This document shows positions 13,140-23,570 of a stretch of 64,000 nt of DNA, in pieces. The translations under genes and the position numbers were made by a program. The notes beneath the pieces were generated by a model that saw only the letters and a list, made by a program, of their open reading frames with translations, was not told the origin of the DNA and did no database searches. The stretch spans positions 10,752,012-10,816,011 of the forward strand of contig CM059623.1 in assembly GCA_030435675.1 (NCBI GenBank), given 5' to 3'. How positions within the stretch are numbered: the first letter of the stretch is position 1; every line of letters begins with the position of its first letter. This DNA is from Steinernema hermaphroditum. Taxonomy: Eukaryota > Nematoda > Chromadorea > Rhabditida > Steinernematidae.

Positions 13140-14380
13140 CTCGTGGAATTCTCGCAGATGATCTCCCCTTCGGTGGCTTTGAGCGGGTTCTCAAGTGCGC
13201 TACGCGCCGATGCTTCCAAGAAGGCCGTTCAGGGACGGACGGCAATCCCAGTGCTTGTTCTCACTTGCTGAGTTATTTGTCGCTGCATACTCTCCCACGA
13301 TAGAAACTCACCAATGTTATTTGCCTCTAAAGTAGCTGCTTCTCTGCAATAAATTGCTTAAGTGTGTCGCCACGACGTCTAATTACCTCACACCACATAC
13401 TTTAATAAGGAAAGCTAGTCTTCCACAGCGCCATTTCGATAAAAAAATACTAGAAAAACAGTGATCTTTGCATGGAATGGGTAAGAAATAAAAATTTTTG
13501 TCAAGTTGACCCTTGATAAGCGTTTTTTCGATTCTTCTACATGGCTCCGAAAAGGGTTTTCTTAGCAATGATCTGCTTCGGGTATGGTAATGCTGTTTTT
13601 GTTCACTGTGGGGACAGCAATGTAATTCCGTGCCCCAAAAGTGGCACAAAAACTCATGATAAAGGTCATATAAGGTGACAGAACTGAGAAACTACGAGTT
13701 AGATTTGCTTTCCATCCTTCTTCTGTCACCCTCATTTCCAGAAATGAACTCTTCAGTCAGCTTCCGGCTATCCAGTGCTCACTCGGCCATCAACGTTGCT
13801 CAGTAATGATAGATCCATAGATAGATTTTTTTCCGATTTTTCCGGTTGCAGAACGAAAACCTATAGTCATGTCCGTTCGTATAGAACACAATCAACCTTA
13901 AAATTGCATCGCTGAAATTTTCATCGTCGTTGAAAACGGTAGTTTGTGCATTGTCTTTTGCAGAGCAGATGAAGCTGAGAATCTGACATTTCTGATCGCT
14001 TTAAAACCTCAGCAAGAAGGCTGGTCAAGTTTGGATTCCGAATTTTGATGCGGTAGTGTGCTCTCAAAGCCTTCGAATGGACCGATTCAAGTTTTCAACG
14101 CAAATATTGAAGGTTAGCTTTCTTTTTTCCACTAGATCTGAACTGTGCCTTTGTCCCACTCGTTACTACCGTACTCTTCGACCAACATCATACGGCTAAT
14201 TCCCATTGCGATGTGCGTTGATCGCGCCAAAAAATGCCTAAGCGACGCCGCTGACCTCCCGTTCGCACATGCGATGCAGGTCAGACCATCCACTACCCTA
14301 GCTCTGCTTTTAAGCGTCTGTTTTTTGTTCTGCTTTTGGACGTTTAAGGTCTCCGTCCTCGCCTAGCAACCTAAACGATC
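13140..14380. other. intergenic, no feature recognised
   Basis: AT-rich sequence between the transposase-derived gene and the small one-TM gene. Short open frames occur on both strands but lack splice signals, domains or codon bias. I see nothing I can name here. Confidence 0.5.
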
Positions 14381-14384
14381 CGTC

Positions 14385-14636
14385 ATGGTTGCAGGAATGG
14401 CCTACACTCGCGTCTTCACGCGCTCCATCAAGCGTCCCACCTTCAACTATGGATTCAAACTCGGTTTCTGTACCGGAAGCGCCTCGGCGGCTACGGTAGG
14501 CGTCCTCTACTTGGCATACAACTGCTTTCTCTGGAACCAACAATTCGACAGTATCCATCACTACGCCGTTTCTCAGGATCTCAAAGCCACTTTCCCGTTT
14601 CTCGCCTGTCGGGACATTTCGGAAGAACACAATTGA
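14385..14636 (+). CDS. small protein with one predicted membrane segment
   Basis: A single-exon frame of 83 codons. GGTTGCAG ends just before GAATGGCC, so after trans-splicing the more likely start is the second ATG at 14397, giving about 79 aa. The N-terminus is rich in Arg, Thr and Phe without acidic residues, like a mitochondrial presequence. A Gly/Ala/Ser-rich hydrophobic stretch (about residues 24-48) could be one membrane helix, followed by a hydrophilic tail ending SEEHN. I do not recognise the family. A small inner-mitochondrial-membrane protein is a guess from composition only. Confidence 0.55.
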   Translation: MVAGMAYTRVFTRSIKRPTFNYGFKLGFCTGSASAATVGVLYLAYNCFLWNQQFDSIHHYAVSQDLKATFPFLACRDISEEHN

Positions 14637-14705
14637 TTTGATTGGAAAATGTACATAAATGTAAATTGCGCCTGAATTTATAAAACTTCTAAAAGTAGCA
14701 AAAAT

Positions 14706-14774
14706 CTGCCGCCAGCAGGGGTCCAACCTTGGGCTTATTAGACCCACGCTCTAACCGACTGAGCTATGGCGGCC
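14706..14774 (-). tRNA. tRNA-Ile(AAT)-like gene with shortened T-arm (possible pseudogene)
   Basis: The minus strand begins GGCCGCC, has a D-arm (AGCTCAGTCGGTTAGAGC), an anticodon stem TGGGT/GCCCA with loop CTAATAA (anticodon AAT, Ile) and a 3' acceptor strand GGCGGC that pairs with the 5' end except at the last pair. Only about 16 nt lie between the anticodon stem and the acceptor strand, where about 22 are needed, and no GTTCRA T-loop is present. About 6-8 nt of the T-arm are missing, so it is probably a pseudogene or carries a sequence error. Confidence 0.6.
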
Positions 14775-14779
14775 ATGTT

Positions 14780-15399
14780 CACGCCTTTTGAGCGGGTTCC
14801 TTTGAAAAAGGCTCCTGAAAAGTTCCTATTTGGAATGTCTAAACCGCCTTTGCGATTACGGTAGCAGGCTAGATGATAGATCATATGGCCATTTCACTCT
14901 CTCAAATGGGAAATTTCCAACTCGACCATCAACAGCTTATGTGGAAGAATAAGACTACAGTATCCCTCGAATTTCAGACGTAAACAATAAATGCCATTCG
15001 CCCTCAAAAAGCCGTGAACTCGAAACAGCGGTCCTCCACAGATCCGCCCTGAGAAGTATACTTCGGTGTACGGTAGCGAGAAAGACATCAAAGTGCGAAG
15101 TTCACCTGACAGTCTTCTTCCTTCGAGGCTGTTTAACTGGTTTTTGTGCGCTTTGTTGCAATCTGTTCGTTCCACAAATTGACGGCGCTGTTTTTACATT
15201 GTTTCGATATCGTCTCCACCCTCTGAAGTAGTGAAAAAGAGCAGAAATTAGGGTAATTTTCGATCTGAACACCACTTACTGTCGTGGTGCATCTTTAACA
15301 CATAAGTTCTTGTTTGTGTGGTGCCTGTTTATTCTCTGAATCAGGGCTGAGCAGGTGGAAATTTTCGACGAAGTTAACTATCGCCATTTTATCGGGTAA
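14780..15399. other. intergenic, upstream of the AIF gene
   Basis: No gene is supported. The stretch presumably contains the wah-1 promoter; I saw no TATA box at a sensible place. TACGGTA occurs at about 14857 and 15069. Confidence 0.4.
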
Positions 15400-15426
15400 A
15401 TGCGAGTTCTGACATCCTCTTTCCAG

Positions 15427-17787
15427 ATGCTGAGGCCGCTCATCGCGATCAGATCGAGCGTACGGAAACTCACGCTAACGCGTGCACTCGCCGGCAGCCA
15501 CGGAGGCTCTACGCCCCCGATCCACATTCCGCAGCCCTCGAAGAAACACGTAGAAACCGGCGGATCCGACGTGCCTCAGCCAACGCTCTACACGGACCCC
15601 GAGCATGTCCACAATCCCGGACCGCCGGTGACGCTCGATCTGATGCCCGTACCCCAGTACTGCTACTACGACACGTACACCCAGCTGAACAGGAAGTTCA
15701 ACGGTATGCTCGCCGTCTCTGCTGTGTTCCTTTTGGGCGCTTTTGGAATGGTAAGGATTGTATTGCGGCCAGTCCTAACGAGACCCTTCTCAGGCCTACT
15801 ACACGGATACTTTCTGCTTCGCACAAACCTCCAGGGCTCCCGCCAGCTACTACAAGAGGACGTCGCCTTCCGTGGCAGTTCCCGAAAAGCCCAAGGACGA
15901 CGATGTGCCACCGCCCGAACCTGAACTGGAATTCGAACAACAACAAATCAAGAAGGTCGTGCAGGAAGAGAAGACGCTGATTGACGTTCCCGCATTCCAC
16001 GGACTGGAAACTGTTCCATATCTGCTGATCGGAGGAGGCACTGCTTCTTATTACGCCGCTCTGGGTATCCGAGCCCGCGATGCAGAGGCCAAAGTCGTCA
16101 TCGTTGGCGACGAATCCGAGTTGCCCTACAACCGTCCTCCGCTTACGAAGGAGCTGTGGTGGTACGGAGACGATAAGGTCTGTTAGTTTTATCTATCCTT
16201 GCTTCGTCTGTCTATACCACCCGTTTGTCTGTCTCGAGCGGTTTTTGCTCTGAGACATCAGTTATTTTTGTTGATTTTCAATTTTCACGCTCGAGACACG
16301 ATGAGAAGGCCGATATCCATGCATAATCACGTTTCAAACATGCGCTAAATTCCGCTTTTCCAGGTTTCCGAAACGCTTGAATACAAGGGGCTGACTGGTA
16401 AGCCGCGCGACGTGTACTATGAATCGTCCGGATTCTACGTGAAGCCGGAAGAATTGGTCAAGTGCGAGCACGGAGCCGTGTCGCTCGTAAAAGGCAAAAA
16501 GGTTGTCCAACTCGACATCCCCAGCCACACTGCTGTTCTCGATGATGGAATGAAAATCCGCTACGGAAAGTGCCTTATCGCCACTGGATCCACTCCTAAG
16601 ACTTTACCCGCGCTCGAAGGAGTTAGGGATAAGACTATTCTGTACAAGAGCGTATGATGATATATCACATAGATAAGCTGATAATGGGAACTTCAGATTG
16701 CCGACTTCCAACATTTGGATAAACTAGCCCAGAAGCACGATGCCACCATCGCCGTCGTCGGAAGTGGACTCCTCGGTTCCGAACTCGCGCACTCCTTGAA
16801 CAAGCGCTATAAGTCAAAGGGCCTCCGAGTTGTCCAAATCGCTGAATCTGGCGTTCTGGCCGATCTGCTGCCGAAGTTCCTCGCTGACAAGACCACCGAG
16901 GAGATGCGCAAGAGTGGCGTCGTCGTGTACTCGAAGGGGCACGTCGAGAAGGCCGACAAGACGGAATCCGGAAAGGCGCGACTAACCCTCTCATCCGGAG
17001 AAGTTGTTGTGGCTGATGCGGTAGTCGTAGATGCCGGATCAGAACCCAATGTCGCTCTTGGAAGCGAAGCCGGAATCGCCATTGACGAAAAGAACGGAGG
17101 ACTCATCGCCGATGCGTATTTGAAGGCGGCCGAAGACGTTTGGGTTGCTGGAGACGTCTGCTCCTATGATGATCCCATCCTTGGACGTCGCCGCTACAAC
17201 CAGTATGAGCACTCACAGGCTCTTGGTCGCCAAGCCGGAGAGAATATGACCGGAGGCAGCAGAACCCTCCCACACCGGGGAGCTTTCTTCTCCATTATCG
17301 GCGCCGATGCCCACTTCAACGCCGTTGGTGATATCGATTCGAAGCTGCCTACCGTCAGCATCTTTGCCGAACCTAAGGGGGTAAGAGCTGTTGCAAAGAC
17401 AGGCTTCTTGTCTGTGTCTGCTTTTGCAAGACAACCGCTTCCGTGATCGGGCTATGGCAAAGTGATCGCCGACTGCATGTCTACGGGAAAATGGCTTCTT
17501 GAGACGCGGTCTGGAGACAGACACGACGCTAAAAAGACAAACAAACCTCTCATTCGTCGCTTTTCCAGGGTTCCGACGAACTCAAGGGTGTCGTCTTCTA
17601 CCAAAACGAACAGAAGGTTGTCGGAGTCGTCATGTACAACGTTTTTGGAAACTCTGTGTCCGTTGCTCGTCGCATCATCGCCGACCAGAAAGATCTGAGT
17701 GCCGAAGAGCTGAAGGACGTGGCGAAGTTGTTCGACCTCTACGGATCCGCTGCTGAAGATTCGGAAGAGAAGAGGGAAGAGAAGTAG
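15427..17787 (+). CDS. wah-1: apoptosis-inducing factor (AIFM1/WAH-1), mitochondrial FAD/NADH oxidoreductase
   Basis: A mitochondrial flavoprotein that supports respiratory-chain assembly and can promote cell death and DNA degradation (family knowledge). Exons 15427-15750, 15794-16177, 16364-16651, 16697-17380 and 17569-17787 give about 632 aa, near the usual 610-ish. CTCTTTCCAG abuts ATG 15427, so I prefer it to the in-frame ATG at 15400. The N-terminus (LRPLIAIRSSVRKLTLTR) is a typical presequence, followed by a hydrophobic segment near residues 95-110. The FAD-binding Rossmann motif LLIGGGTASYYAALG lies near residue 184, the NADH-binding motif VVGSGLLGSELA near 351 and the second FAD contact VWVAGDVCSYDD near 485. 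The C-terminal AIF dimerisation-type domain ends in an acidic tail. It is convergent with cul-2, 242 bp away. Confidence 0.93.
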
Positions 17788-18029
17788 ACGTGTAAATACC
17801 GGAGATGCCTTTACACCTGCTCAAATTGTTAGGTTTCCATGTTTGTTTTTATTCTGTTATGTAGATGTGAGATAATTATTAAAGAAGAAAAAAAATCTAC
17901 ATTATTTATCATCAACATTAGCATTATATGACCGCAATTAAAACTTTTTACACACTGAATCCGAAAGTCCGCAAATAGCCGTTTTTTCATAGACACACTG
18001 GGGAAACGCCGCGAGAACTGGTGGTGCCC

Positions 18030-20594
18030 TCAGGCCAGATACTGATATTCATCGTTCTGGTCAGTGCGCTGAATGTACATTTTTTCGATCAGGGCCTCTA
18101 TGTTTTTCTTGATGAAGTTCACGTCAGGTGTGAAACGCGCTTTCGTCTGTTCGATGACCTAAAGTGCACTTTTAGAGGAGGACGGAGGCATCCAACGTAC
18201 TTCGTTGACAAGCTGCGTGTGCTTCAACACCTTCCGCGTCTTCATGATTCTGACGATGGTACATTCCATGTAATACTTGCGGTCCTGCTGTACCGTATTG
18301 TTGACCTGCTCCGACTCTTTCTCGACCTGTTTCTGCATTTGCGGGGCGGGGAGCTTGAACTTTAGGCGCTTGTTGGACATGTTCTGATTCAGAGTCACCG
18401 GTGTTTCCGTCTGGAGGTCGTCCTTGGACGACACGGAGAGAATACCCGTGTCAATGATTGTGCGTAACGTCTTCACGAGAAGGTCGCCAGAGATGCCAGT
18501 TATCTCGGCGATGCGACCGACGCTCATCGAGTCCGTGCTGGCGAAGCAGTTTAAGATCGAAAGCTGCTGGATAGACATCGTTATCGTATACGGCTTGTCA
18601 AGGTAGGTCAGTTTGACCTCCACTGAAACACGTTTCTGCTAGAGGTGGATCCCAGAGATGCGTACAGTACCTGAGGCCATGTGGTAGAGCCACGTCAGTT
18701 TACGACCAGTGTGCGAAACAGAATAGAACTTCTCAAAGTGGTCGACACAGGTTTGAAACTCAGGTGGGATGGAGACGACGGGAACCTGGTTCTGGTTGCT
18801 GCTCCTCGCCTGGGAAGTGTTCGCTTCGTTGTTGTTGTTGAATGCAGAGGGCGCCTGCAGAGGCCACGCGCCGGCCTGCAGCACCAGTATGTTCATGTGC
18901 ATGTCGAGCTTGGTGCCCTTTGATTCCAGATCCTTGTGGAACCGCTCGGTGAGGTCACGGCTAAGACCAACGTCGGTGAACATTCGGGAAAGTTTGCTGG
19001 TAAATTCGTAGCCACAGGCTTGTTTCAGCTTGGCGATCATCGACTCCTCAGAATCCATCGACTGGGAGGCGCTGAGAATTAGTCGGCTCGACAGCATTTT
19101 TGAGTAGAACTGAAAGCAAGGAATCAGTACAATACGCATCTATAGAAATGCTACCTTCTGGAAGACATCCTTATCCTCAATGTATCTGAAGATGATGATC
19201 GTGTTCGACAGCATTGAGTCCAGGTCGGTCTCCAACACCGAAGTCTTCGTCTTCCGGAGTAGAGAGTCAATGTACCTCGACAGTCGTTCCGATGCTCGCG
19301 ACGTTTTCGCGCCATCCTTATCGTTTACGACTGCCTGCAGCGCCTTGTCCAGAGCGCCAACAAAATCGCCGTCATCGGAGAAGACATCCGACACCATCTT
19401 CGTGAACTTCGTATGTACTTTCAGCACATTCTGTACGAACTGCGCGGGCACGTTGTCACCAGTTAGGCTTGCGATCGCTTCCAGGCCGGTCTTCTTCACG
19501 TAAGCTTCGAATTCTTTGAGCATCGTGTTCAACCCGCCGGGCAACACACGCATCAGTTGGTACATGTTGCGAAGGTCGGTGGCCTGCTCGTTGTTAACCA
19601 TCTCAGCGCAAACGGCGTTCAGCCGGTCCTTGTGCTTGTCGACCATCAATTCCGTACACAGCTTCCGGACAGTAGTGTAGCTGGCGGTGTGGAGGTACCG
19701 CCTTGACCGGCCATCTTCCTCGTCGATGAGCCTGATCACTCGCTCCATGTACTCGGAAATTTTCAGCCGCGACAGCAATTCGCTCGCCACTTGGGCGTAG
19801 TACTCCGTAGTCGCGTCGAGGAACTTGGTTTCGAAAACTGTGTGGTAAACCTTAATTGGCGACAATTAGAATGTCCCAGGAGTTGTAGTGCCCACCTGAA
19901 CTTCAGGCGCTCTGTTCAGATCATTGAAACTGAGCTCGATCCGGCTGGTGGGCTTGGTCTTCTCTTTTCCGAACTCTTCGACTTGCACAAACGACTGGAT
20001 GACGCCGTGGACAACGTCGACCGACTGCGTCTGCTGACCTTTGCGGTCATTTAATATCGCCGTTAAAATCTCGTCGACGATTCGCTGCTGGTTCGGCTTA
20101 ATGAGCTTCTCGTGCCATATGTGTAGCGCCAAACTTCCGATTTCGAGCTTCTTCTCGCTCTCGAGGCTGGTGTAGTCGTCGTCGAGGTTGAATCCTCCGC
20201 TAATGTGGTGCTTGTTGAGGTATCCAAAGAGGTTGTGCAGGTATTGGGTGCCGCTGAAGAAGACCGTCCACAGCCGGTAGTAGTCATTCAGCAGATTATC
20301 GGGTGTCGACTTGGCGAGGGCATCGTAGAGCCCGTCGACATGCATTTCCAAGCACTTTTTTACGGAGTCGTAGAGCTTATCGGGATACGGATCTGGCACT
20401 GCAACGCATAATGCGTAAATGTCGCTGAAAAAAATGCAGTTAGCATCCAGTCAAGGAGAAGAGTGAACTTGCCTGAAGTTATAATCCCATTGTCTTGGTT
20501 TGATGGACTCGAGGCGCATGATGCGCAACACGGAGTGCTCCAGTTCATCCCATTTTTTGCCGAAATCGACCGAGGTCGGACAGAGAGCATACAT
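18030..20594 (-). CDS. cul-2: cullin-2, scaffold of a CRL2 ubiquitin ligase
   Basis: Cullins hold a RING protein at the C-terminus and substrate adaptors at the N-terminus; CUL2 uses elongin C/B-VHL-box receptors (family knowledge). The start at 20594 opens with VDFGKKWDELE, the usual cullin N-terminus. Cullin repeats follow (HGVIQSF, YMERVIRLIDEED, GALDKALQ) and the cullin-homology signature SMDSEESMIAKLKQACGYEFTS. LQAGAWPL is typical of CUL2. The neddylation region is IVRIMKTRKVLKH, with the modified Lys expected in RIMK, and the C-terminus ends DEYQYLA. The first intron, starting at plus-strand 20472-20471, uses a GC donor (AG|GCAAGT) and splices in frame to give FSDIYALC. An Asn/Ser/Gln-rich insertion lies near 18800-18850. 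TTTCCAG about 37 nt upstream of the ATG may be a trans-splice acceptor. Confidence 0.92.
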
Positions 20595-20794
20595 TGGCGG
20601 TTTCTTTCTGCGAGGGTTAAATTCTCCACTCGTCCGCCGTTTCTGGAAACGCGAAGATAAGAGAACATGAGCAAAATTAAGACAATCACGAAATTAAACG
20701 GCACACCAGGAGTAGAAAAATGAGAAATGAAGCGACAGAGAGACTAGACCCAATTCCAGACGTCTGCGGTTCAAAAGAGAACGCGGCAGGACGT

Positions 20795-20802
20795 GTCTAG
20801 AC
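20795..20802. promoter_or_regulatory. GTCTAGAC palindrome
   Basis: A perfect 8-bp palindrome about 200 bp upstream of the cul-2 start. It equals the palindromic Smad-binding element known from metazoans. Function here is inferred only from recurrence. Confidence 0.3.
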
Positions 20803-21161
20803 TCACAGAAGATTCGGGATGCCTGCAAAATCTCTCTTTGTTTTCGCAAAATTTTGCGTCTAGTTGCAAAAGTTGGATCTGGTAAACATACATACGTCTG
20901 CATGATTCTGTCTTGTCTCAAATTGTGTCAAAGAAGTCTGTAAGCAAGTTTTGAGACATCAGGCAGTACTGTCTTCTGCTTTTCCTTTTCAATCCTATGC
21001 GCCATGGCCGCAAACGACGTGATTATGACGCTAATAGGCAATAGGGAAATGCGAAGAGGAAATGCAATAAGGCATCGCTTAAAGGGCTTTCGGAAGCATT
21101 CGTCTGCAGCAGAAAATTAATGCATTATGGTTACCGTCTCAGTTTGTAGACATATATAGAT

Positions 21162-21170
21162 AGACAGTCT
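21162..21170. promoter_or_regulatory. AGACAGTCT inverted AGAC pair
   Basis: One of four copies in the window of the 9-mer AGACAGTCT, an inverted repeat of AGAC around one base, here in intergenic sequence. Confidence 0.25.
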
Positions 21171-21733
21171 ACAGCAGGTGAATATATATTTTCTCTGAAA
21201 GTCTCAAAAGTGCACGAGACGCAAGAGTAACGACGACGACAAGACCGACGGCTGTCCACAAAATCCAGCTGAGATCGCCTGATCTCAGGCGTGCTTTTCA
21301 AGGCGCAAAGGTCGAAAAACGCAACCTGACCGATCTGGATCGATCATCAGACCAATTACCACTACGTTTAGGCAATGAAAACAGACAAGCTGGCGGCAAA
21401 CAACGCCGAGTGGTGGACGAGCAACGCAACATCGATCTTTTCGACGTGCAGAACGGTCGCACCGAAACGGACCGAGGGGAGATCTTGAGATCTCGCAAAC
21501 ATGCCACCACACGCTCGCTTGGATCTGACACACGCATTTTCGCGGATAAATCGCTGCAAGACCAATTTAAGCGCACATCGCAACAAGCCCCTTCACCACC
21601 GGTGGAGACATAAACATCCAGACGATGCGCTCGCTCGCCAACCAGAAGCACCGAACAGAAGAGTGATAAAGTTCAACTCCAACACGTGATGAGAGAGCTT
21701 GCTCATCCTCTGGCAACTGCTTCCGTTGATCAT

Positions 21734-21815
21734 GGCGAGATGGCCGAGCGGTCTAAGGCGCTGGTTTAAGGCACCAGTCTCTTCGGAGGCGTGGGTTCGA
21801 ATCCCACTCTCGTCA
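21734..21815 (+). tRNA. tRNA-Leu(AAG)
   Basis: 82 nt. Acceptor GGCGAGA pairs with TCTCGTC. Anticodon stem CTGGT/ACCAG holds loop TTAAGGC with anticodon AAG. A long class II variable arm (TCTCTTCGGAGG) and a T-loop GGGTTCGAATCCC are present. Confidence 0.95.
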
Positions 21816-22208
21816 AAATGTTTTGCTGAGTCCGAGCGTATTAATCGGATTTAATTATTTTTCTCTTCTCGAAAAAAAACCAAAGATGCTTTGAAGAAAT
21901 GTGAACTTATCGCTTGTTTTTGTATGCGTCGTAAACAACACCGGTGATATGTATACATCAGGGGCTTGCACCAACGGTAAATTGAATGTGTTTTGCGAAC
22001 TCTGCATTATTTTCGACGTTTACCTTGTTTGTGCAGCACTCAAACGTTGAAACTTGGTACTGAGAAATGGGCTAGAGATTGACTCTTTTTTAGACCTGCG
22101 TAATCATACTGATCAATTTCGGAAAAGATTAAAACTTGGGAAGTCAAATTGGCATCAGCAGCGTATAGAAACATCAGATAGTAAATGGGAAAAGCCAAAA
22201 AGGAGTTC

Positions 22209-22281
22209 AGCCCCATGCCGGATTCGAACCGGCGATCTTCTGATTAGAAGTCAGACGCCTTATCCACTAGGCCAATGGGGC
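22209..22281 (-). tRNA. tRNA-Arg(TCT)
   Basis: On the minus strand the acceptor GCCCCAT pairs with ATGGGGC. Anticodon stem TCTGA/TCAGA holds loop CTTCTAA (anticodon TCT). The T-arm is CCGGTTCGAATCCGG. A complete cloverleaf. Confidence 0.95.
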
Positions 22282-22506
22282 TTGCTAGTGCTACCTACTC
22301 GGCGAGTAGTTCTTTCGACGCGAATTATGCTCAGAAACAGAGTATGCCTCCTTTGATGCTTTTTGTTGTAAAATAAATCACAAATGTGAAATGGTGGAAT
22401 TGAAACTCTTGTAGATAGACATAGACACTTGTTGCTGTCACTATATCAACGACGAGAAAGATGCATTACAACTTCTTAAAATGATTCAAAATGAGATAAA
22501 AACAGT

Positions 22507-22578
22507 TGCCCCTTGCAGGGATCGAACCTGCGACCTTCTGTTTACAAGACAGACGCTCTGCCACTGAGCTAAAGAGGC
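22507..22578 (-). tRNA. tRNA-Thr(TGT)
   Basis: The minus strand begins GCCTCTT and ends AAGGGGC plus A. Anticodon stem TCTGT/ACAGA holds loop CTTGTAA (anticodon TGT). T-arm GCAGGTTCGATCCCTGC. It closely resembles the tRNA-Thr(AGT) at 59.6 kb. Confidence 0.95.
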
Positions 22579-22820
22579 CTGCGATGCTTACTTAACCACT
22601 TTACCTATGTCGCCTATCTTGATGTCCAGACATGGACTACTCCTATTTCCTCATTAAACAGAAAGTCTGGCAGCTCAGCTTCGGGAATGGCTCCGTCTCG
22701 TGGAATGCAGACATAAAGCGTATAATTTTATTGCTTCGATTCACTCGGTTTCCGTAATTACATGAGATTCTTGATATGTATAAGCTCTGTACACAACTAA
22801 ATTAACAGCAATGTGAGAAT

Positions 22821-23402
22821 TCAATTTCGACTGGACGCCGATCTCCGCATTCCCAGAAGTGCGGCGTCGCCGACGGCAGTGTACATGGCCTGACAGTCGA
22901 TGAGATTCTGCGTGGCGGCCGCATGATGTGCGCCCACCATGGTCGTGCTCCTGATTAGCGCCATCTGATTCCTCTGCCTCTGCTCGAGAGAAGGTGCGTT
23001 CATCGATGTGAAGTTGTTGAACATCCGCGCCTTCCTCCTCTGATCATCGGCCGCCTTCGCTCGCTCCACGTAGTAGGCGAGGGGTTGCGAGCGGATTTGC
23101 ATCATCACGCCAATCATCAGACACGCGAAGGCCCAGCCGAGGCTCCCGACAGTCACTTTGACGATGACGTTTGGGCAGAAGAGCGCCGAGCAGACGGCCA
23201 ACGCCAGTATACATAGGATGAGGAGGGGGAAGAGGCCCCAGTTCCGGCGGAGATACACCCATAAGTCGTGTCGGTGCCGGCCTAGGTGCTCTGCCGAACC
23301 TGAGGATGCCGAGCTGTCGTCGACGGACAGCGAGGATACGTCGGTGACGTTCTCCGTCTCGATGCTCATGTAGCGGCTGTATTTCGTTCGCCTAGAAGTC
23401 AT
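22821..23402 (-). CDS. two-TM membrane protein, downstream member of a possible BTBD9 operon
   Basis: A single-exon frame of 193 aa from ATG 23402. CCATCTCAG ends 1 nt before the ATG, a good trans-splice acceptor and the reason for choosing this start. A Ser/Asp-rich N-terminal part is followed by two adjacent hydrophobic segments (about residues 55-75 and 80-102) and a basic, Gln/Ala-rich C-terminal part that looks cytosolic. I do not recognise the family. The gene lies 168 bp downstream of the BTBD9 stop on the same strand, with no clear AATAAA between them, which is operon-like spacing for a nematode. Confidence 0.6.
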   Translation of the reverse strand: MTSRRTKYSRYMSIETENVTDVSSLSVDDSSASSGSAEHLGRHRHDLWVYLRRNWGLFPLLILCILALAVCSALFCPNVIVKVTVGSLGWAFACLMIGVMMQIRSQPLAYYVERAKAADDQRRKARMFNNFTSMNAPSLEQRQRNQMALIRSTTMVGAHHAAATQNLIDCQAMYTAVGDAALLGMRRSASSRN

Positions 23403-23570
23403 TCTGAGATGGGAACACGTGCACAAACATCTGGAACCACTCGAGATAGCCTTTCCGGGTTGACATACCCAGCAACCCGCAACGAGCAATGTGCAATGTG
23501 AGCTTTAATATATTTCTGTGAAGAATAAATAACCGGAAACACATAAGTATCAAGGAACGGCGCCTCATAT

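Larger units (their letters stand above)
20600..21733. other. intergenic region upstream of cul-2
   Basis: No gene is supported. It holds paired AGAC/GTCT sites at 20795-20802 and 21162-21170. The short open frames look like chance. Confidence 0.5.

Noticed and set aside
11640..13140. Active transposon
   Set aside because: No terminal inverted repeats or target-site duplication seen, and the catalytic triad is degraded; treated as a host gene.
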